Positions 1 through 8,336 of a DNA stretch of 64,000 nt are shown here, piece by piece. This stretch comes from Stutzerimonas stutzeri (GTDB lineage Bacteria; Pseudomonadota; Gammaproteobacteria; Pseudomonadales; Pseudomonadaceae). The translations under genes and the position numbers were made by a program. Within the stretch, counting starts at the first letter, position 1; each line of letters starts with the position of its first letter. The stretch spans positions 930,001 through 994,000 of the forward strand of contig NZ_CP073105.1 in the NCBI RefSeq assembly GCF_018138085.1, written 5' to 3'. The notes beneath the pieces are model-generated. The model was not told the origin of the DNA, did no database searches, and was given only the letters and a program-made list of their open reading frames with translations.

Positions 1-1689
1 CAGGCCGCGCTGCGCGCCGGTGAACAGGTGAACGGTATTGCCGCCTCGCCGGGCATCGCCATTGGCCCGGTGCTGGTGCGCAAACCGCAGGTGATCGACT
101 ACCCGACACGCGGCGAGTCGCCGACAGTCGAACTGCAGCGGCTGGATGCGGCACTGGAGCGCGTACATGGCGAGATCGGCGTGCTGATCGCCGAAAGCCA
201 GGTCTCCAGCATCCGCGACATCTTCACTACCCACCAGGCGATGCTCAAGGACCCGGCGCTGCGCGAGGAAGTGCAGGTTCGGTTGCAAAAGGGACTGAGC
301 GCCGAAGCGGCCTGGATGGTGGAAATCGAAAGCGCGGCGCAACAACAGGAAGCGCTGCACGACAAGCTGCTGGCCGAGCGCGCCGCGGACCTGCGCGATG
401 TCGGGCGCCGCGTGCTGGCCTGTCTGACCGGCGTCGAGGCCGAGCAGGCGCCGGACGAGCCTTACATCCTGGTGATGGAAGAGGTGGCGCCTTCGGATGT
501 AGCCACGCTCAACGCCCAGCGCGTTGCCGGCATTCTAACGGCGGGTGGCGGCGCCACGTCGCATAGCGCGATCATCGCGCGGGCGCTGGGCATTCCGGCG
601 ATCGTCGGCGCCGGGCCGGGTGTGCTCGGGTTGGCGCCCAACACTCTGCTGCTGCTCGACGGCGAACGCGGCGAGCTGCTGGTTTCACCGACCGACGCGC
701 AGTTGGAGGAGGCACGCAGCGAACGCGCTGCCCGCGAAGAGCGCAAGCGGCTCGCAAATGAGCGTCGGCTGGAGCCGGCAGTCACCCGCGACGGGCATCC
801 GGTGGAAATTGCCGCCAATATCGGCGCAGCCGGCGAGACGCCGGAAGCCGTGGCAATGGGCGCCGAGGGTATCGGCCTGCTGCGCACCGAACTGGTGTTC
901 ATGACCCATTCCCAGGCCCCGGATCAGGCGGCCCAGCAGGCCGAGTATCGCCGCGTACTGGAGGCCCTCGAAGGCCGTCCGCTGGTGGTGCGCACGCTGG
1001 ACGTCGGCGGCGACAAACCGCTGCCGTACTGGCCGATGCCGGCCGAGGAGAACCCCTTCCTCGGTGTGCGCGGCATTCGTCTGAGCCTGCAACGCCCGGA
1101 CATCCTCGAAACCCAACTGCGCGCCTTGCTCGCCTCGGCCGACGGCCGGCCGCTGCGGATCATGTTTCCCATGGTCGGCAACATCGAGGAATGGCGCACC
1201 GCCAAAGCGATGGTCGATCGCCTGCGCGTCGAGCTGCCGGTGGCGGACCTGCAGGTCGGCATCATGATCGAGGTTCCATCCGCCGCGCTGATCGCGCCGG
1301 TGCTGGCGCAGGAAGTCGACTTCTTCAGCATCGGCACCAACGACCTCACGCAATACACCCTGGCCATCGACCGCGGGCACCCGAGCCTGTCCGGCCAAGC
1401 GGATGGGCTGCATCCGGCGGTACTCAGGCTGATCGGCATGACCGTCGAGGCAGCGCACGCCCATGGCAAGTGGGTCGGCGTCTGCGGCGAGCTGGCCGCC
1501 GATGCGCTGGCGGTGCCAATGCTGGTGGGGCTGGGAGTGGACGAATTGAGCGTCTCGGCGCGCAGTATCGCGCTGGTCAAGGCGCGGGTGCGCGAGCTTG
1601 ATTTCGTCGCCTGCCAGCGCTTGGCGCAACAGGCATTGATGCTCCCCGGTGCCCATGAAGTGCGCGCCTTTGTCGGGGAGCACTGCTGA
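1..1689 (+). CDS. fruB: Fructose PTS phosphotransferase FruB, C-terminal enzyme I part (5' truncated)
   Basis: The frame is open from base 1, so the gene starts outside the window. A GTG at base 28 is internal, not a real start. What is visible is a complete enzyme I domain, beginning at the usual NGIAASPGIA motif. The phospho-accepting histidine lies in GGATSHSAII, the PEP-binding part contains LLRTELVFM, and the C-terminal catalytic cysteine is in VGVCGELA. In pseudomonads FruB is an EIIA-HPr-EI fusion of roughly 950 residues, so the missing part should hold EIIA and HPr. It passes phosphate from PEP to FruA. Its TGA overlaps the fruK ATG by one base, so the two are translationally coupled in the fruBKA operon. 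Confidence 0.95.
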   Translation, partial: QAALRAGEQVNGIAASPGIAIGPVLVRKPQVIDYPTRGESPTVELQRLDAALERVHGEIGVLIAESQVSSIRDIFTTHQAMLKDPALREEVQVRLQKGLSAEAAWMVEIESAAQQQEALHDKLLAERAADLRDVGRRVLACLTGVEAEQAPDEPYILVMEEVAPSDVATLNAQRVAGILTAGGGATSHSAIIARALGIPAIVGAGPGVLGLAPNTLLLLDGERGELLVSPTDAQLEEARSERAAREERKRLANERRLEPAVTRDGHPVEIAANIGAAGETPEAVAMGAEGIGLLRTELVFMTHSQAPDQAAQQAEYRRVLEALEGRPLVVRTLDVGGDKPLPYWPMPAEENPFLGVRGIRLSLQRPDILETQLRALLASADGRPLRIMFPMVGNIEEWRTAKAMVDRLRVELPVADLQVGIMIEVPSAALIAPVLAQEVDFFSIGTNDLTQYTLAIDRGHPSLSGQADGLHPAVLRLIGMTVEAAHAHGKWVGVCGELAADALAVPMLVGLGVDELSVSARSIALVKARVRELDFVACQRLAQQALMLPGAHEVRAFVGEHC

Positions 1690-2627
1690 TGGCCCGTGTC
1701 CTTACCGTCACCCTTAATCCGGCGCTGGACCTGACCGTGCAGCTGCCGTCGCTGCGCCCGGGCGAGGTCAACCGCAGCGACAGCCTGCAGGTGCACGCCG
1801 CCGGCAAGGGCCTCAACGTCGCCCAGGTGCTGGCCGATCTCGGCCATCAGCTGACCGTCACCGGCTTTCTCGGCGAGGGCAATCCGCAGGCGTTCGAACA
1901 ACTGTTCGCCGCGCGTGGTTTTGCCGACGAGTTCGTCCGTGTGGCGGGGGACACGCGCAGCAACCTCAAGCTGGCCGAGGCGGATGGGCGCGTCACCGAT
2001 ATCAACGGTCCGGGGCTCGCGGTGAGCGAGGCGCAGTGCGACGAGCTGCTGGCGCGGCTCGAACGGCTGGTGCCCGATCATGACCTCGTCGTCGTGGCCG
2101 GCAGCCTGCCGCGTGGAATCGAGGTGCAGTGGTTCGTCGAGCTGCTGCAACGGCTCAAGCGCCTGGGTGCGCGCGTGGCGCTGGACACCAGCGGCGCAGC
2201 GTTGCGCGAAGGCCTGGCCGCCACGCCCTGGCTGATCAAACCCAACGAACATGAGCTGGGCGAGGCGCGGGGCGTCGCGCTCGACGATTCGTCGGCGATC
2301 GCGGCCGAAGCACGGCGCCTGCAAGCCGAAGGCATCGCGCATGTGGTGGTTTCAAAGGGTTCCCACGGCGTCAGCTGGTTTTCGCCAAGCGCGGCACTGC
2401 ATGCCAATCCGCCGAAGGTTCGGGTCGTCAGCACCGTCGGCGCCGGCGACTCGCTGCTCGCCGGCATGCTTCACGGTTTGCTGGAAGGCTGGCCGGCCGA
2501 ACGCACCCTCACACACGCCACCGCCATCGCGGCGCAGGCGGTCGGGCAGGTCGGCTTTGGCATCACCGATACGGCCCAGCTCGCCGAGTTGGGAACCGCG
2601 ATCCGGCTCCAGCCGCTCAGCCAATAA
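1689..2627 (+). CDS. fruK: 1-phosphofructokinase FruK
   Basis: A 312-residue PfkB-family sugar kinase that phosphorylates the fructose 1-phosphate delivered by the fructose PTS to fructose 1,6-bisphosphate. The N-terminus has the family pattern TLNPALDLT, and AAGKGLNVA marks the substrate-binding region. The C-terminal GAGDSLLAGML contains the catalytic aspartate and anion hole of the family. The ATG overlaps the fruB stop (TGATG). It sits between the energy-coupling and permease genes of the fructose PTS, which fixes the specificity better than the fold alone. Confidence 0.95.
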   Translation: MARVLTVTLNPALDLTVQLPSLRPGEVNRSDSLQVHAAGKGLNVAQVLADLGHQLTVTGFLGEGNPQAFEQLFAARGFADEFVRVAGDTRSNLKLAEADGRVTDINGPGLAVSEAQCDELLARLERLVPDHDLVVVAGSLPRGIEVQWFVELLQRLKRLGARVALDTSGAALREGLAATPWLIKPNEHELGEARGVALDDSSAIAAEARRLQAEGIAHVVVSKGSHGVSWFSPSAALHANPPKVRVVSTVGAGDSLLAGMLHGLLEGWPAERTLTHATAIAAQAVGQVGFGITDTAQLAELGTAIRLQPLSQ

Positions 2628-2647
2628 TTCGAATAAGAGGTGAAGGA

Positions 2648-4387
2648 ATGAATCTTCTCATCGTCACGGCCTGCCCCAACGGAATGGTCACCAGCGTGCT
2701 GACGTCACGCCTGCTCGAAGCGGCCGCCCAGCGTCTTGGCTGGTCGACCGCCGTGGAAGTCCACGACCCCAAGGCCATCGGCTCGCCGCTGACGCCGGCA
2801 CAGATCGCCAACGCCGATCTGGTCGTTGTGGTGAAGACCGGGCCGCTGCCGCTGCAACGCTTCGTCGGCAAACGCGTGGTGCAGTCGACGCCCTCCGAAG
2901 CGCTGCTCGATCCCGAGGGCTTCCTGCGCAGCGCCGCCGAGACGGCGACCGAACTGCAACAGAGCGATGAGGCCGACGCCGCGCCGGCCAGCGGCAAGCC
3001 TAAGCTGGTGGCGATCACCGCCTGCCCGACCGGCGTTGCGCATACCTTCATGGCCGCCGAGGCCCTGCAGCAAGCCGCCGTGCGCAAGGGTTATGACCTG
3101 CAAGTGGAGACGCGTGGTTCGGTTGGCGCGCGCAATGTGCTCGAGCCCCAGGCCATCGAAGAGGCGGATGTCGTGCTGCTCGCCGCCGATATCGAAGTGG
3201 ACGTCGCCCGCTTCGCCGGCAAGCGCGTCTTCCGCTGTGGCACCGGTGTGGCGCTGAAACAACCCGAGGCAACGCTGGATCGCGCGCTGGAAGAAGGCGC
3301 GGTGCTTAGCGGTGGCGCTGCGGCCAGTGCCGGAGCGGGCGAGCAGAAGGGCGAGAAGACCGGCGTCTACAAGCACCTGCTGACCGGGGTCTCCTACATG
3401 CTGCCGATGGTCGTCGCCGGCGGCCTGATGATCGCGCTGTCGTTCGTCTTCGGCATCGAGGCCTTCAAGGAGGAGGGCACGCTGGCCGCGGCGCTGATGC
3501 AGATCGGCGGCGATACGGCCTTCAAGCTGATGGTGCCGCTGCTGGCTGGCTACATCGCCTATTCAATCGCCGATCGCCCGGGCCTTGCGCCCGGCATGAT
3601 CGGCGGCTTGCTGGCGGGCACGCTCGGCGCGGGCTTCATCGGCGGCATCATCGCCGGTTTCGTCGCCGGCTATGCGGCCAAGGCAGTCAGCCGCTGGATT
3701 CCTCTGCCGGCCAGTATCGAATCGCTGAAGCCGATCCTGATCATCCCGCTGCTGGCGAGCCTGTTCACCGGGCTGGTGATGATCTACGTGGTCGGCGCGC
3801 CGGTGGCGAAGATGCTCGCCGGACTCACCGAGTTCCTCGACACCATGGGCACCTCCAACGCCATCCTGCTCGGGCTGCTGCTCGGCACCATGATGTGCGT
3901 CGACCTGGGCGGGCCGGTTAACAAGGCGGCCTATGCGTTTTCGGTCGGGCTGCTCGCCTCGCAAAGCTACGCGCCAATGGCCGCGACCATGGCCGCCGGC
4001 ATGGTGCCGCCCATCGGCATGGGTATCGCCACCCTGATCGCCCGCCGCAAGTTCGCCCAGACCGAGCGCGAAGCCGGCAAGGCGGCATTGGTGCTGGGCT
4101 GCTGCTTTATCTCCGAAGGCGCGATTCCTTTCGCTGCGAAAGACCCGCTGCGGGTGATTCCGGCGAGCATTGCCGGCGGCGCGCTGACCGGTGCCCTGTC
4201 CATGGCGTTCGGCGCCAAGCTGCTGGCGCCCCACGGTGGGCTGTTCGTGCTGCTGATCCCCAACGCCATCAACCATGCGCTGCTGTATCTGGTCGCGATC
4301 CTGGCCGGCAGCCTGGTGACCGGAGTGATCTATGCGGTGATCAAAAAGCCCGAGGCACAGCCTCTGGCGGTCGGCGCCACGGCCTGA
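2648..4387 (+). CDS. fruA: Fructose PTS permease FruA (EIIB'BC)
   Basis: A 579-residue PTS fructose transporter of the inner membrane. Residues about 1-95 form a first EIIB-like domain (TACPNGMVTS), usually regarded as the non-phosphorylated B' domain. A second EIIB domain at about 117-215 carries the active cysteine in TACPTGVAHT. From about residue 240 the rest is the membrane EIIC domain with many hydrophobic segments and the GGPVNKAAY motif. The start follows an AAGAGGTGAAGGA Shine-Dalgarno region. It is the last gene of the fru operon and a terminator hairpin lies downstream. Confidence 0.95.
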   Translation: MNLLIVTACPNGMVTSVLTSRLLEAAAQRLGWSTAVEVHDPKAIGSPLTPAQIANADLVVVVKTGPLPLQRFVGKRVVQSTPSEALLDPEGFLRSAAETATELQQSDEADAAPASGKPKLVAITACPTGVAHTFMAAEALQQAAVRKGYDLQVETRGSVGARNVLEPQAIEEADVVLLAADIEVDVARFAGKRVFRCGTGVALKQPEATLDRALEEGAVLSGGAAASAGAGEQKGEKTGVYKHLLTGVSYMLPMVVAGGLMIALSFVFGIEAFKEEGTLAAALMQIGGDTAFKLMVPLLAGYIAYSIADRPGLAPGMIGGLLAGTLGAGFIGGIIAGFVAGYAAKAVSRWIPLPASIESLKPILIIPLLASLFTGLVMIYVVGAPVAKMLAGLTEFLDTMGTSNAILLGLLLGTMMCVDLGGPVNKAAYAFSVGLLASQSYAPMAATMAAGMVPPIGMGIATLIARRKFAQTEREAGKAALVLGCCFISEGAIPFAAKDPLRVIPASIAGGALTGALSMAFGAKLLAPHGGLFVLLIPNAINHALLYLVAILAGSLVTGVIYAVIKKPEAQPLAVGATA

Positions 4388-4436
4388 CGCGAGGCCAAAA
4401 GGCTGAACTAAGGCGTGCCTGTCGCATCCACTGATA

Positions 4437-4474
4437 GCGGGTGAAGATCGCACGACATCCACCCGCTTTTGTTT
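4437..4474 (+). terminator. Rho-independent terminator of the fru operon
   Basis: GCGGGTG (4437-4443) pairs with CACCCGC (4460-4466) across a 16-base loop and is followed by TTTTGTTT. It lies between fruA and gcd. This also argues against starting gcd at the in-frame GTG at 4441, which falls inside the hairpin. Confidence 0.7.
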
Positions 4475-4503
4475 CAGAGAAAACGAACCGGCTGGAGATT
4501 GTG

Positions 4504-6909
4504 ATGAGTATCGAATACGGCCCCCGTCCTTTACGGATTACGCTGACCGCTCTGGTGGTGCTGGTGCTGGGCGCGCTGATGGCGCTCGGCGGCGGTTATC
4601 TCGCCGCGCTGGGCGGGTCATGGTATTACCTGATCGCGGGCATTGGTTTGCTGGTGGTCGCCGGGCTGCTGTTCGCCCGACACCGCGCGGCGATTTGGCT
4701 GTATGCGGTGCTGTTACTGGCGACGTTGGCCTGGACGATCTATGAGGTTCGCTTCGACTGGTGGCAACTGGCGCCACGAATCGACCTGTGGTGCATCCTC
4801 GGCCTCTGGCTGATCCTGCCTTTCGTCAACCGCTACGTCAGCGACCGGCTGGTCTGGCGTGACGGCGCCAGCGGACTGCTCGGCATCGGCCTGGTGGCCG
4901 GCGCGCTGATGGCGGTGTTTTCGTTGACGCAGGACTATCACTCGATCAAAGGCGAGTTCAGCGATGCGCAGATGCAGGGCCTGAACCCGCAGGGGCAGGC
5001 AGGGCGCACGACCAGCGAATGGCCGGCGTATGGCGGATCCGAGCATGGCGACCGCTATTCCACCGCCGACCTGATCACCCCGCGCAACGTCGACAAGCTC
5101 AAGAAAGCCTGGGAATACCACACGGGCGACCTGCCCGGACCGACCGATCCCGGCGAGTTCACCTACGAGGTGACGCCGCTCAAGGTCGGCAATAGCCTGT
5201 TCATCTGCACCCCACACAGCATCGCTATCGCACTGGATGCCGATACCGGCGAGGAGCGCTGGCGTTACGACCCGAACATCAATCGCAAGGCCGAGTACTA
5301 CCAGCACATGACCTGCCGGGGCCTGGCCTTCCATGATGGTGTGCGCTATGCCGCCGCGGCGTCGACTGACCAGCCGGACCAGCCCGCCGCACGTTGTGAG
5401 CGCCGCCTGTTCCTGCCCACAAACGATGCGACGCTGGTCGCCCTGGATGTCGACGACGGCAAGCCTTGCGAGGACTTCGGCGATGCCGGTGTGATCGACC
5501 TGAAGGAAGGCCTCGGCGAAGGTGCCCTGGGCGTCTACCTGCCGACGTCGCCGCCGGTTGTGACCGAGAAACTGGTGATCGTCGGCGGCTCGATCACCGA
5601 TAACGGCGCGGTGGATTCGCCCGGCGGCGTCGTGCGCGCGTTCGACGTTCACAGCGGCGACCTGGTCTGGTATTTCGACCCGGGCAATCCGGACGCCTCC
5701 GAGCCTTTGGCACCGGGAGAAACCTATACCCGCAGCACGCCGAACTGGTGGACCACGTCGGTAGCCGACGAATCCCTGGGGCTGGTCTACATCCCCACCG
5801 GCAACCAGACGCCGGATCAGTGGGCGAAACCACGTACCCCGGAAACGGAGCGCTTCACCGACACCTTGGTGGCGCTGGATCTGGAGACCGGCAAGATCCG
5901 CTGGGAATTCCAGACCGTGCATCACGATCTCTGGGACCGCGACCTGCCTTCGCAGCCGACGCTGGTGGACATCGACCGGCCCGAGGGCAAGGTGCCGGCC
6001 ATCATTCAACCGACCAAGCGCGGCGACCTCTACATCCTCGACCGCCGCACTGGCGAGCCCATCGTGCCGGTGGGCGAAATCCCGGTGCCGCAGGGGACCG
6101 ACTACGGTGAATTCACCGCACCTACCCAGCCCGTCTCCTCGGTCAGCTACGCCCCGGACGAACCGCTGCACGAGCACGACATGTGGGGCGGCACGCCGCT
6201 GGACCAGATGATGTGCCGCATCCAGTTCCGCAAGCTGCGCTACGAAGGCGACTTCACCCCGCCGTCCGAGGGTGGTTCGTTGATCTATCCGGGTAACGTC
6301 GGCACGTTCAACTGGCCCTCGGTGGCGGTGGATCCGAGCCGGCAGGTCTTGTTCGGCGCGCCGAACTACCTGGCCTTCGTCTCCACCATGGTCAAACGCA
6401 GCGAAGTGGCGCCGGACGAGCGCACCGGCGGCGGTGAAACCGGGCTGCAACCCAACCTGGGCGCGCCGTACATGGTCAGCCTCAAGCCGTTCATGTCGGT
6501 GCTGGGCCTGCCGTGCCAGACCCCGCCGTGGGGCTATGTGACCGGCTTCGATCTGCGCACCATGAAGAAGGTCTGGCTGCACAAGAACGGCACCAGCCGC
6601 GACAGCACGCCAGTCCCCATCCCGCTTCCGGTCGGCACGCCGGCACTGGGCGGCCCGATTGTCACCGCAGGTGGCGTGGCTTTCATGAGCGGCACGCTGG
6701 ATTACTACCTGCGCGCCTATGACTTGCAGACGGGCGAGCAACTGTGGAAAGGCCGTTTGCCGGCAGGCGGCCAGGCCACACCGATGACTTATGTATCGGA
6801 GAAGACCGGCAAGCAGTACGTTGTGCAGATGGCCGGTGGGCATGGCTCGTTCGGTACCGAGATCGGTGATTCGGTCGTGGCCTTTACGCTTGATGAGGAA
6901 GGGGAATAA
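4504..6909 (+). CDS. gcd: Membrane-bound PQQ-dependent glucose dehydrogenase
   Basis: A protein of 801 residues from the ATG at 4504, which has GGAG seven bases upstream. Residues about 1-150 contain a run of hydrophobic membrane helices. The rest is a periplasmic eight-bladed PQQ propeller with W-rich repeats such as WPAYGGS, GKIRWEFQ and GEQLWKGRLP. It oxidises glucose to gluconolactone in the periplasm and passes electrons to ubiquinone. The length matches the roughly 800-residue Gcd family rather than soluble PQQ dehydrogenases. It stands alone on its strand between the fru terminator and a repeat region. Close relatives (quinate or other polyol dehydrogenases) share the fold, so the substrate is inferred. 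Confidence 0.9.
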   Translation: MSIEYGPRPLRITLTALVVLVLGALMALGGGYLAALGGSWYYLIAGIGLLVVAGLLFARHRAAIWLYAVLLLATLAWTIYEVRFDWWQLAPRIDLWCILGLWLILPFVNRYVSDRLVWRDGASGLLGIGLVAGALMAVFSLTQDYHSIKGEFSDAQMQGLNPQGQAGRTTSEWPAYGGSEHGDRYSTADLITPRNVDKLKKAWEYHTGDLPGPTDPGEFTYEVTPLKVGNSLFICTPHSIAIALDADTGEERWRYDPNINRKAEYYQHMTCRGLAFHDGVRYAAAASTDQPDQPAARCERRLFLPTNDATLVALDVDDGKPCEDFGDAGVIDLKEGLGEGALGVYLPTSPPVVTEKLVIVGGSITDNGAVDSPGGVVRAFDVHSGDLVWYFDPGNPDASEPLAPGETYTRSTPNWWTTSVADESLGLVYIPTGNQTPDQWAKPRTPETERFTDTLVALDLETGKIRWEFQTVHHDLWDRDLPSQPTLVDIDRPEGKVPAIIQPTKRGDLYILDRRTGEPIVPVGEIPVPQGTDYGEFTAPTQPVSSVSYAPDEPLHEHDMWGGTPLDQMMCRIQFRKLRYEGDFTPPSEGGSLIYPGNVGTFNWPSVAVDPSRQVLFGAPNYLAFVSTMVKRSEVAPDERTGGGETGLQPNLGAPYMVSLKPFMSVLGLPCQTPPWGYVTGFDLRTMKKVWLHKNGTSRDSTPVPIPLPVGTPALGGPIVTAGGVAFMSGTLDYYLRAYDLQTGEQLWKGRLPAGGQATPMTYVSEKTGKQYVVQMAGGHGSFGTEIGDSVVAFTLDEEGE

Positions 6910-7515
6910 GGGGGCGAGGGCCTTTGGTGAGTTCCCGGGATGGCTCGGCTCGACTCGACGAAGAGATTCGCCGAAAGTCCGCCCCTCACCCTAGCCCTCT
7001 CCCCAAAGGGGAGAGGGGACTGGCTTTGTGCAGGCCGACAGGCGGTGAGTCAGCTTGATGTCGTATGTGTTGATGCTGGCTGATGTGCAGGCCGGCCTTA
7101 CCCGGTTGGGGACAACCGATGATCCTCCGGTGCGCTCAGCTAAGTCGCCAGGTTGCGCATAACCGCGACCGTCGGCGCGTTCAGCCAAAATCCGAGGTCC
7201 GGATGACGGCGATGATTCGGCGCGCTCAATCCTGAACCCTCTCCCCTCCGGGGAGAGGGTTGGGGTGATGGGTCGGGGTTCGTGCCAGCTCGGGAGTTCA
7301 GTCAGAGCGCAATCTCAATCTCCAGCGCATCGGGGGTACTGATGCGTCGAACAAGCCACGACCGTCCAGCGCGCTCAATCCTGCCCCCTCTCCTCTCCGG
7401 GGAGAGGGTTGGGGCGGGCTTCGTGCCAGCTCGGGAGTTCAGTCAGAGCGCAATCTCAATTCTCCAGCGCATCGGGGGACTGATGCGTCGAACAAACCAA
7501 GACCGTCCAGCGCGC
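6910..7515. repeat. Intergenic repeat region with four CCCTCTCCCC/GGGGAGAGGG palindromes
   Basis: No convincing gene lies in these 600 bases. Four near-identical palindromes, CCCTCTCCCC / GGGGAGAGGG with 3-base loops, are at 6995-7017, 7237-7259, 7386-7408 (one arm imperfect) and 7527-7549. They are usually followed by TTGGGG or a similar run. The first could also act as a transcription stop behind gcd. The stretch 7020-7236 shows only degenerate pieces of the same family (for example a GCGCGCTCAATCCTG block at 7221). Confidence 0.7.
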
Positions 7516-7562
7516 TCAGTCCAGCCCCCTCTCCCCGCTGGGGAGAGGGCTGTGGTGACGGG
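7281..7562. repeat. Two tandem copies of a 141-bp unit, each ending in the palindrome
   Basis: CGTGCCAGCTCGGGAGTTCA starts copy 1 at 7281 and copy 2 at 7422, a period of 141 bases. The copies share most of their length, including CAGAGCGCAATCTCAAT, CTGATGCGTCGAACAA and CGTCCAGCGCGCTCA, and differ by a few substitutions and one-base indels. Each ends in the CCCTCTCC palindrome. The second copy runs into the 3' end of the minus-strand DUF559 gene and supplies its stop codon. Confidence 0.85.
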
Positions 7563-7923
7563 AGCGGACTTCTACCCAGCGCATGACCTCTGCCAGAACG
7601 CCATCCATGTTCTCAAGCACATCCATATTGTTGAATCGCAGCACCTCGAGGCCCTGGCGCCTCAGGTAGGCGGTGCGCACGCGATCCTTCGCCAGTCCGG
7701 CCTCGTCATAGTGCTGGCCGCCGTCGAGTTCGATCACCAGATGCAGTTCGGCGCAGTAGAAGTCCAGCACATACGGCGGGCAGGGATGTTGTCGACGAAA
7801 CTTCAGCCCCGCCAGGCCTCGATTGCGTAGCTGTCGCCACAGTAGACGTTCGCAGTCGGTGAGCTGCGTGCGCAGTTGTCGGGCGAACAGGCGTTGCCCG
7901 GGTGATGCTCGTTCGTTAGGCAT
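7516..7923 (-). CDS. DUF559 endonuclease-like protein
   Basis: A 135-residue protein of the DUF559 group, which is related to Vsr/PD-(D/E)XK nucleases. The core reads LTDCERLLWRQLR, then LKFRRQHP, YVLDFYCAELHLVIELDG and QHYDEA; the acidic residues in DFYC and ELDG and the Q of GGQH are the expected active-site elements. The ATG has AAGGA eight bases upstream. The last 14 residues (HHSPLPSGERGLD) are encoded by the palindromic repeat, so the C-terminus comes from repeat DNA. The function is unknown; DNA cleavage or nicking is only inferred from the fold. Confidence 0.8.
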   Translation of the reverse strand: MPNERASPGQRLFARQLRTQLTDCERLLWRQLRNRGLAGLKFRRQHPCPPYVLDFYCAELHLVIELDGGQHYDEAGLAKDRVRTAYLRRQGLEVLRFNNMDVLENMDGVLAEVMRWVEVRSRHHSPLPSGERGLD

Positions 7924-7960
7924 TTCACGATCCTTGTGAAAGAGCCTGGCTCAAGCCTTT

Positions 7961-8269
7961 TCAGCAGCGTCTCCCCTGAACGGGGTGGTTGCCGCTGGGC
8001 TCCACGCATTGCTGCTCCGAATGCTGCTCCAGGCGTGGCGATTTGTCCCGCAGGCTGGACGTCAGGCTGTCCAGAAACTTCGTCGCCTGGGTCTGATCGT
8101 CGAAGCGTCGTGCGCCGTTCAACGAGCCGGTGTAGCTGCCGTTACTCGCGGCATAGCACTCCTGATTGTTCGAGCACGTCAGTGCAACGACCCAGTAAGG
8201 ACTGTTGATCAGTACCCCAGCCTCAGCGGCAGAGGTGAACAGCACAAGCGCAAGCAGAAGACGCCGCAT
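7961..8269 (-). CDS. Small exported hypothetical protein
   Basis: A 102-residue product with a clear signal peptide (MRRLLLALVLFTSAAEA, probable cleavage after AEA) and a mature part with two close cysteines (LTCSNNQEC) followed by an S/T/N-rich stretch. GGGAG stands eight bases before the ATG. I do not recognise a family. The cysteine pair suggests a disulphide in the periplasm. It lies between the DUF559 gene and prfC on the same strand but is not obviously co-functional with either. Confidence 0.6.
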   Translation of the reverse strand: MRRLLLALVLFTSAAEAGVLINSPYWVVALTCSNNQECYAASNGSYTGSLNGARRFDDQTQATKFLDSLTSSLRDKSPRLEQHSEQQCVEPSGNHPVQGRRC

Positions 8270-8336
8270 GATGTAGCTCCCGGAGGTGAAACCGCGAACA
8301 TAGCCTAACGCCTTCCGCCGGCCCGTGTCGCAGGCC

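Noticed and set aside
4441..4503. In-frame GTG start for gcd 63 bases upstream
   Set aside because: It falls in the fru terminator hairpin, and the ATG at 4504 has a good Shine-Dalgarno sequence and gives the family length.
4714..6843. Long open frame on the minus strand opposite gcd (about 700 codons)
   Set aside because: It lies wholly antisense to a gene with strong family motifs, has no recognisable domains and is arginine/histidine/alanine-rich, as expected from the complement of high-GC coding DNA.
6985..7562. CRISPR array
   Set aside because: Only two full 141-bp units occur, the repeat is longer than any CRISPR repeat, there are no unique spacers of uniform length and no cas genes are present.
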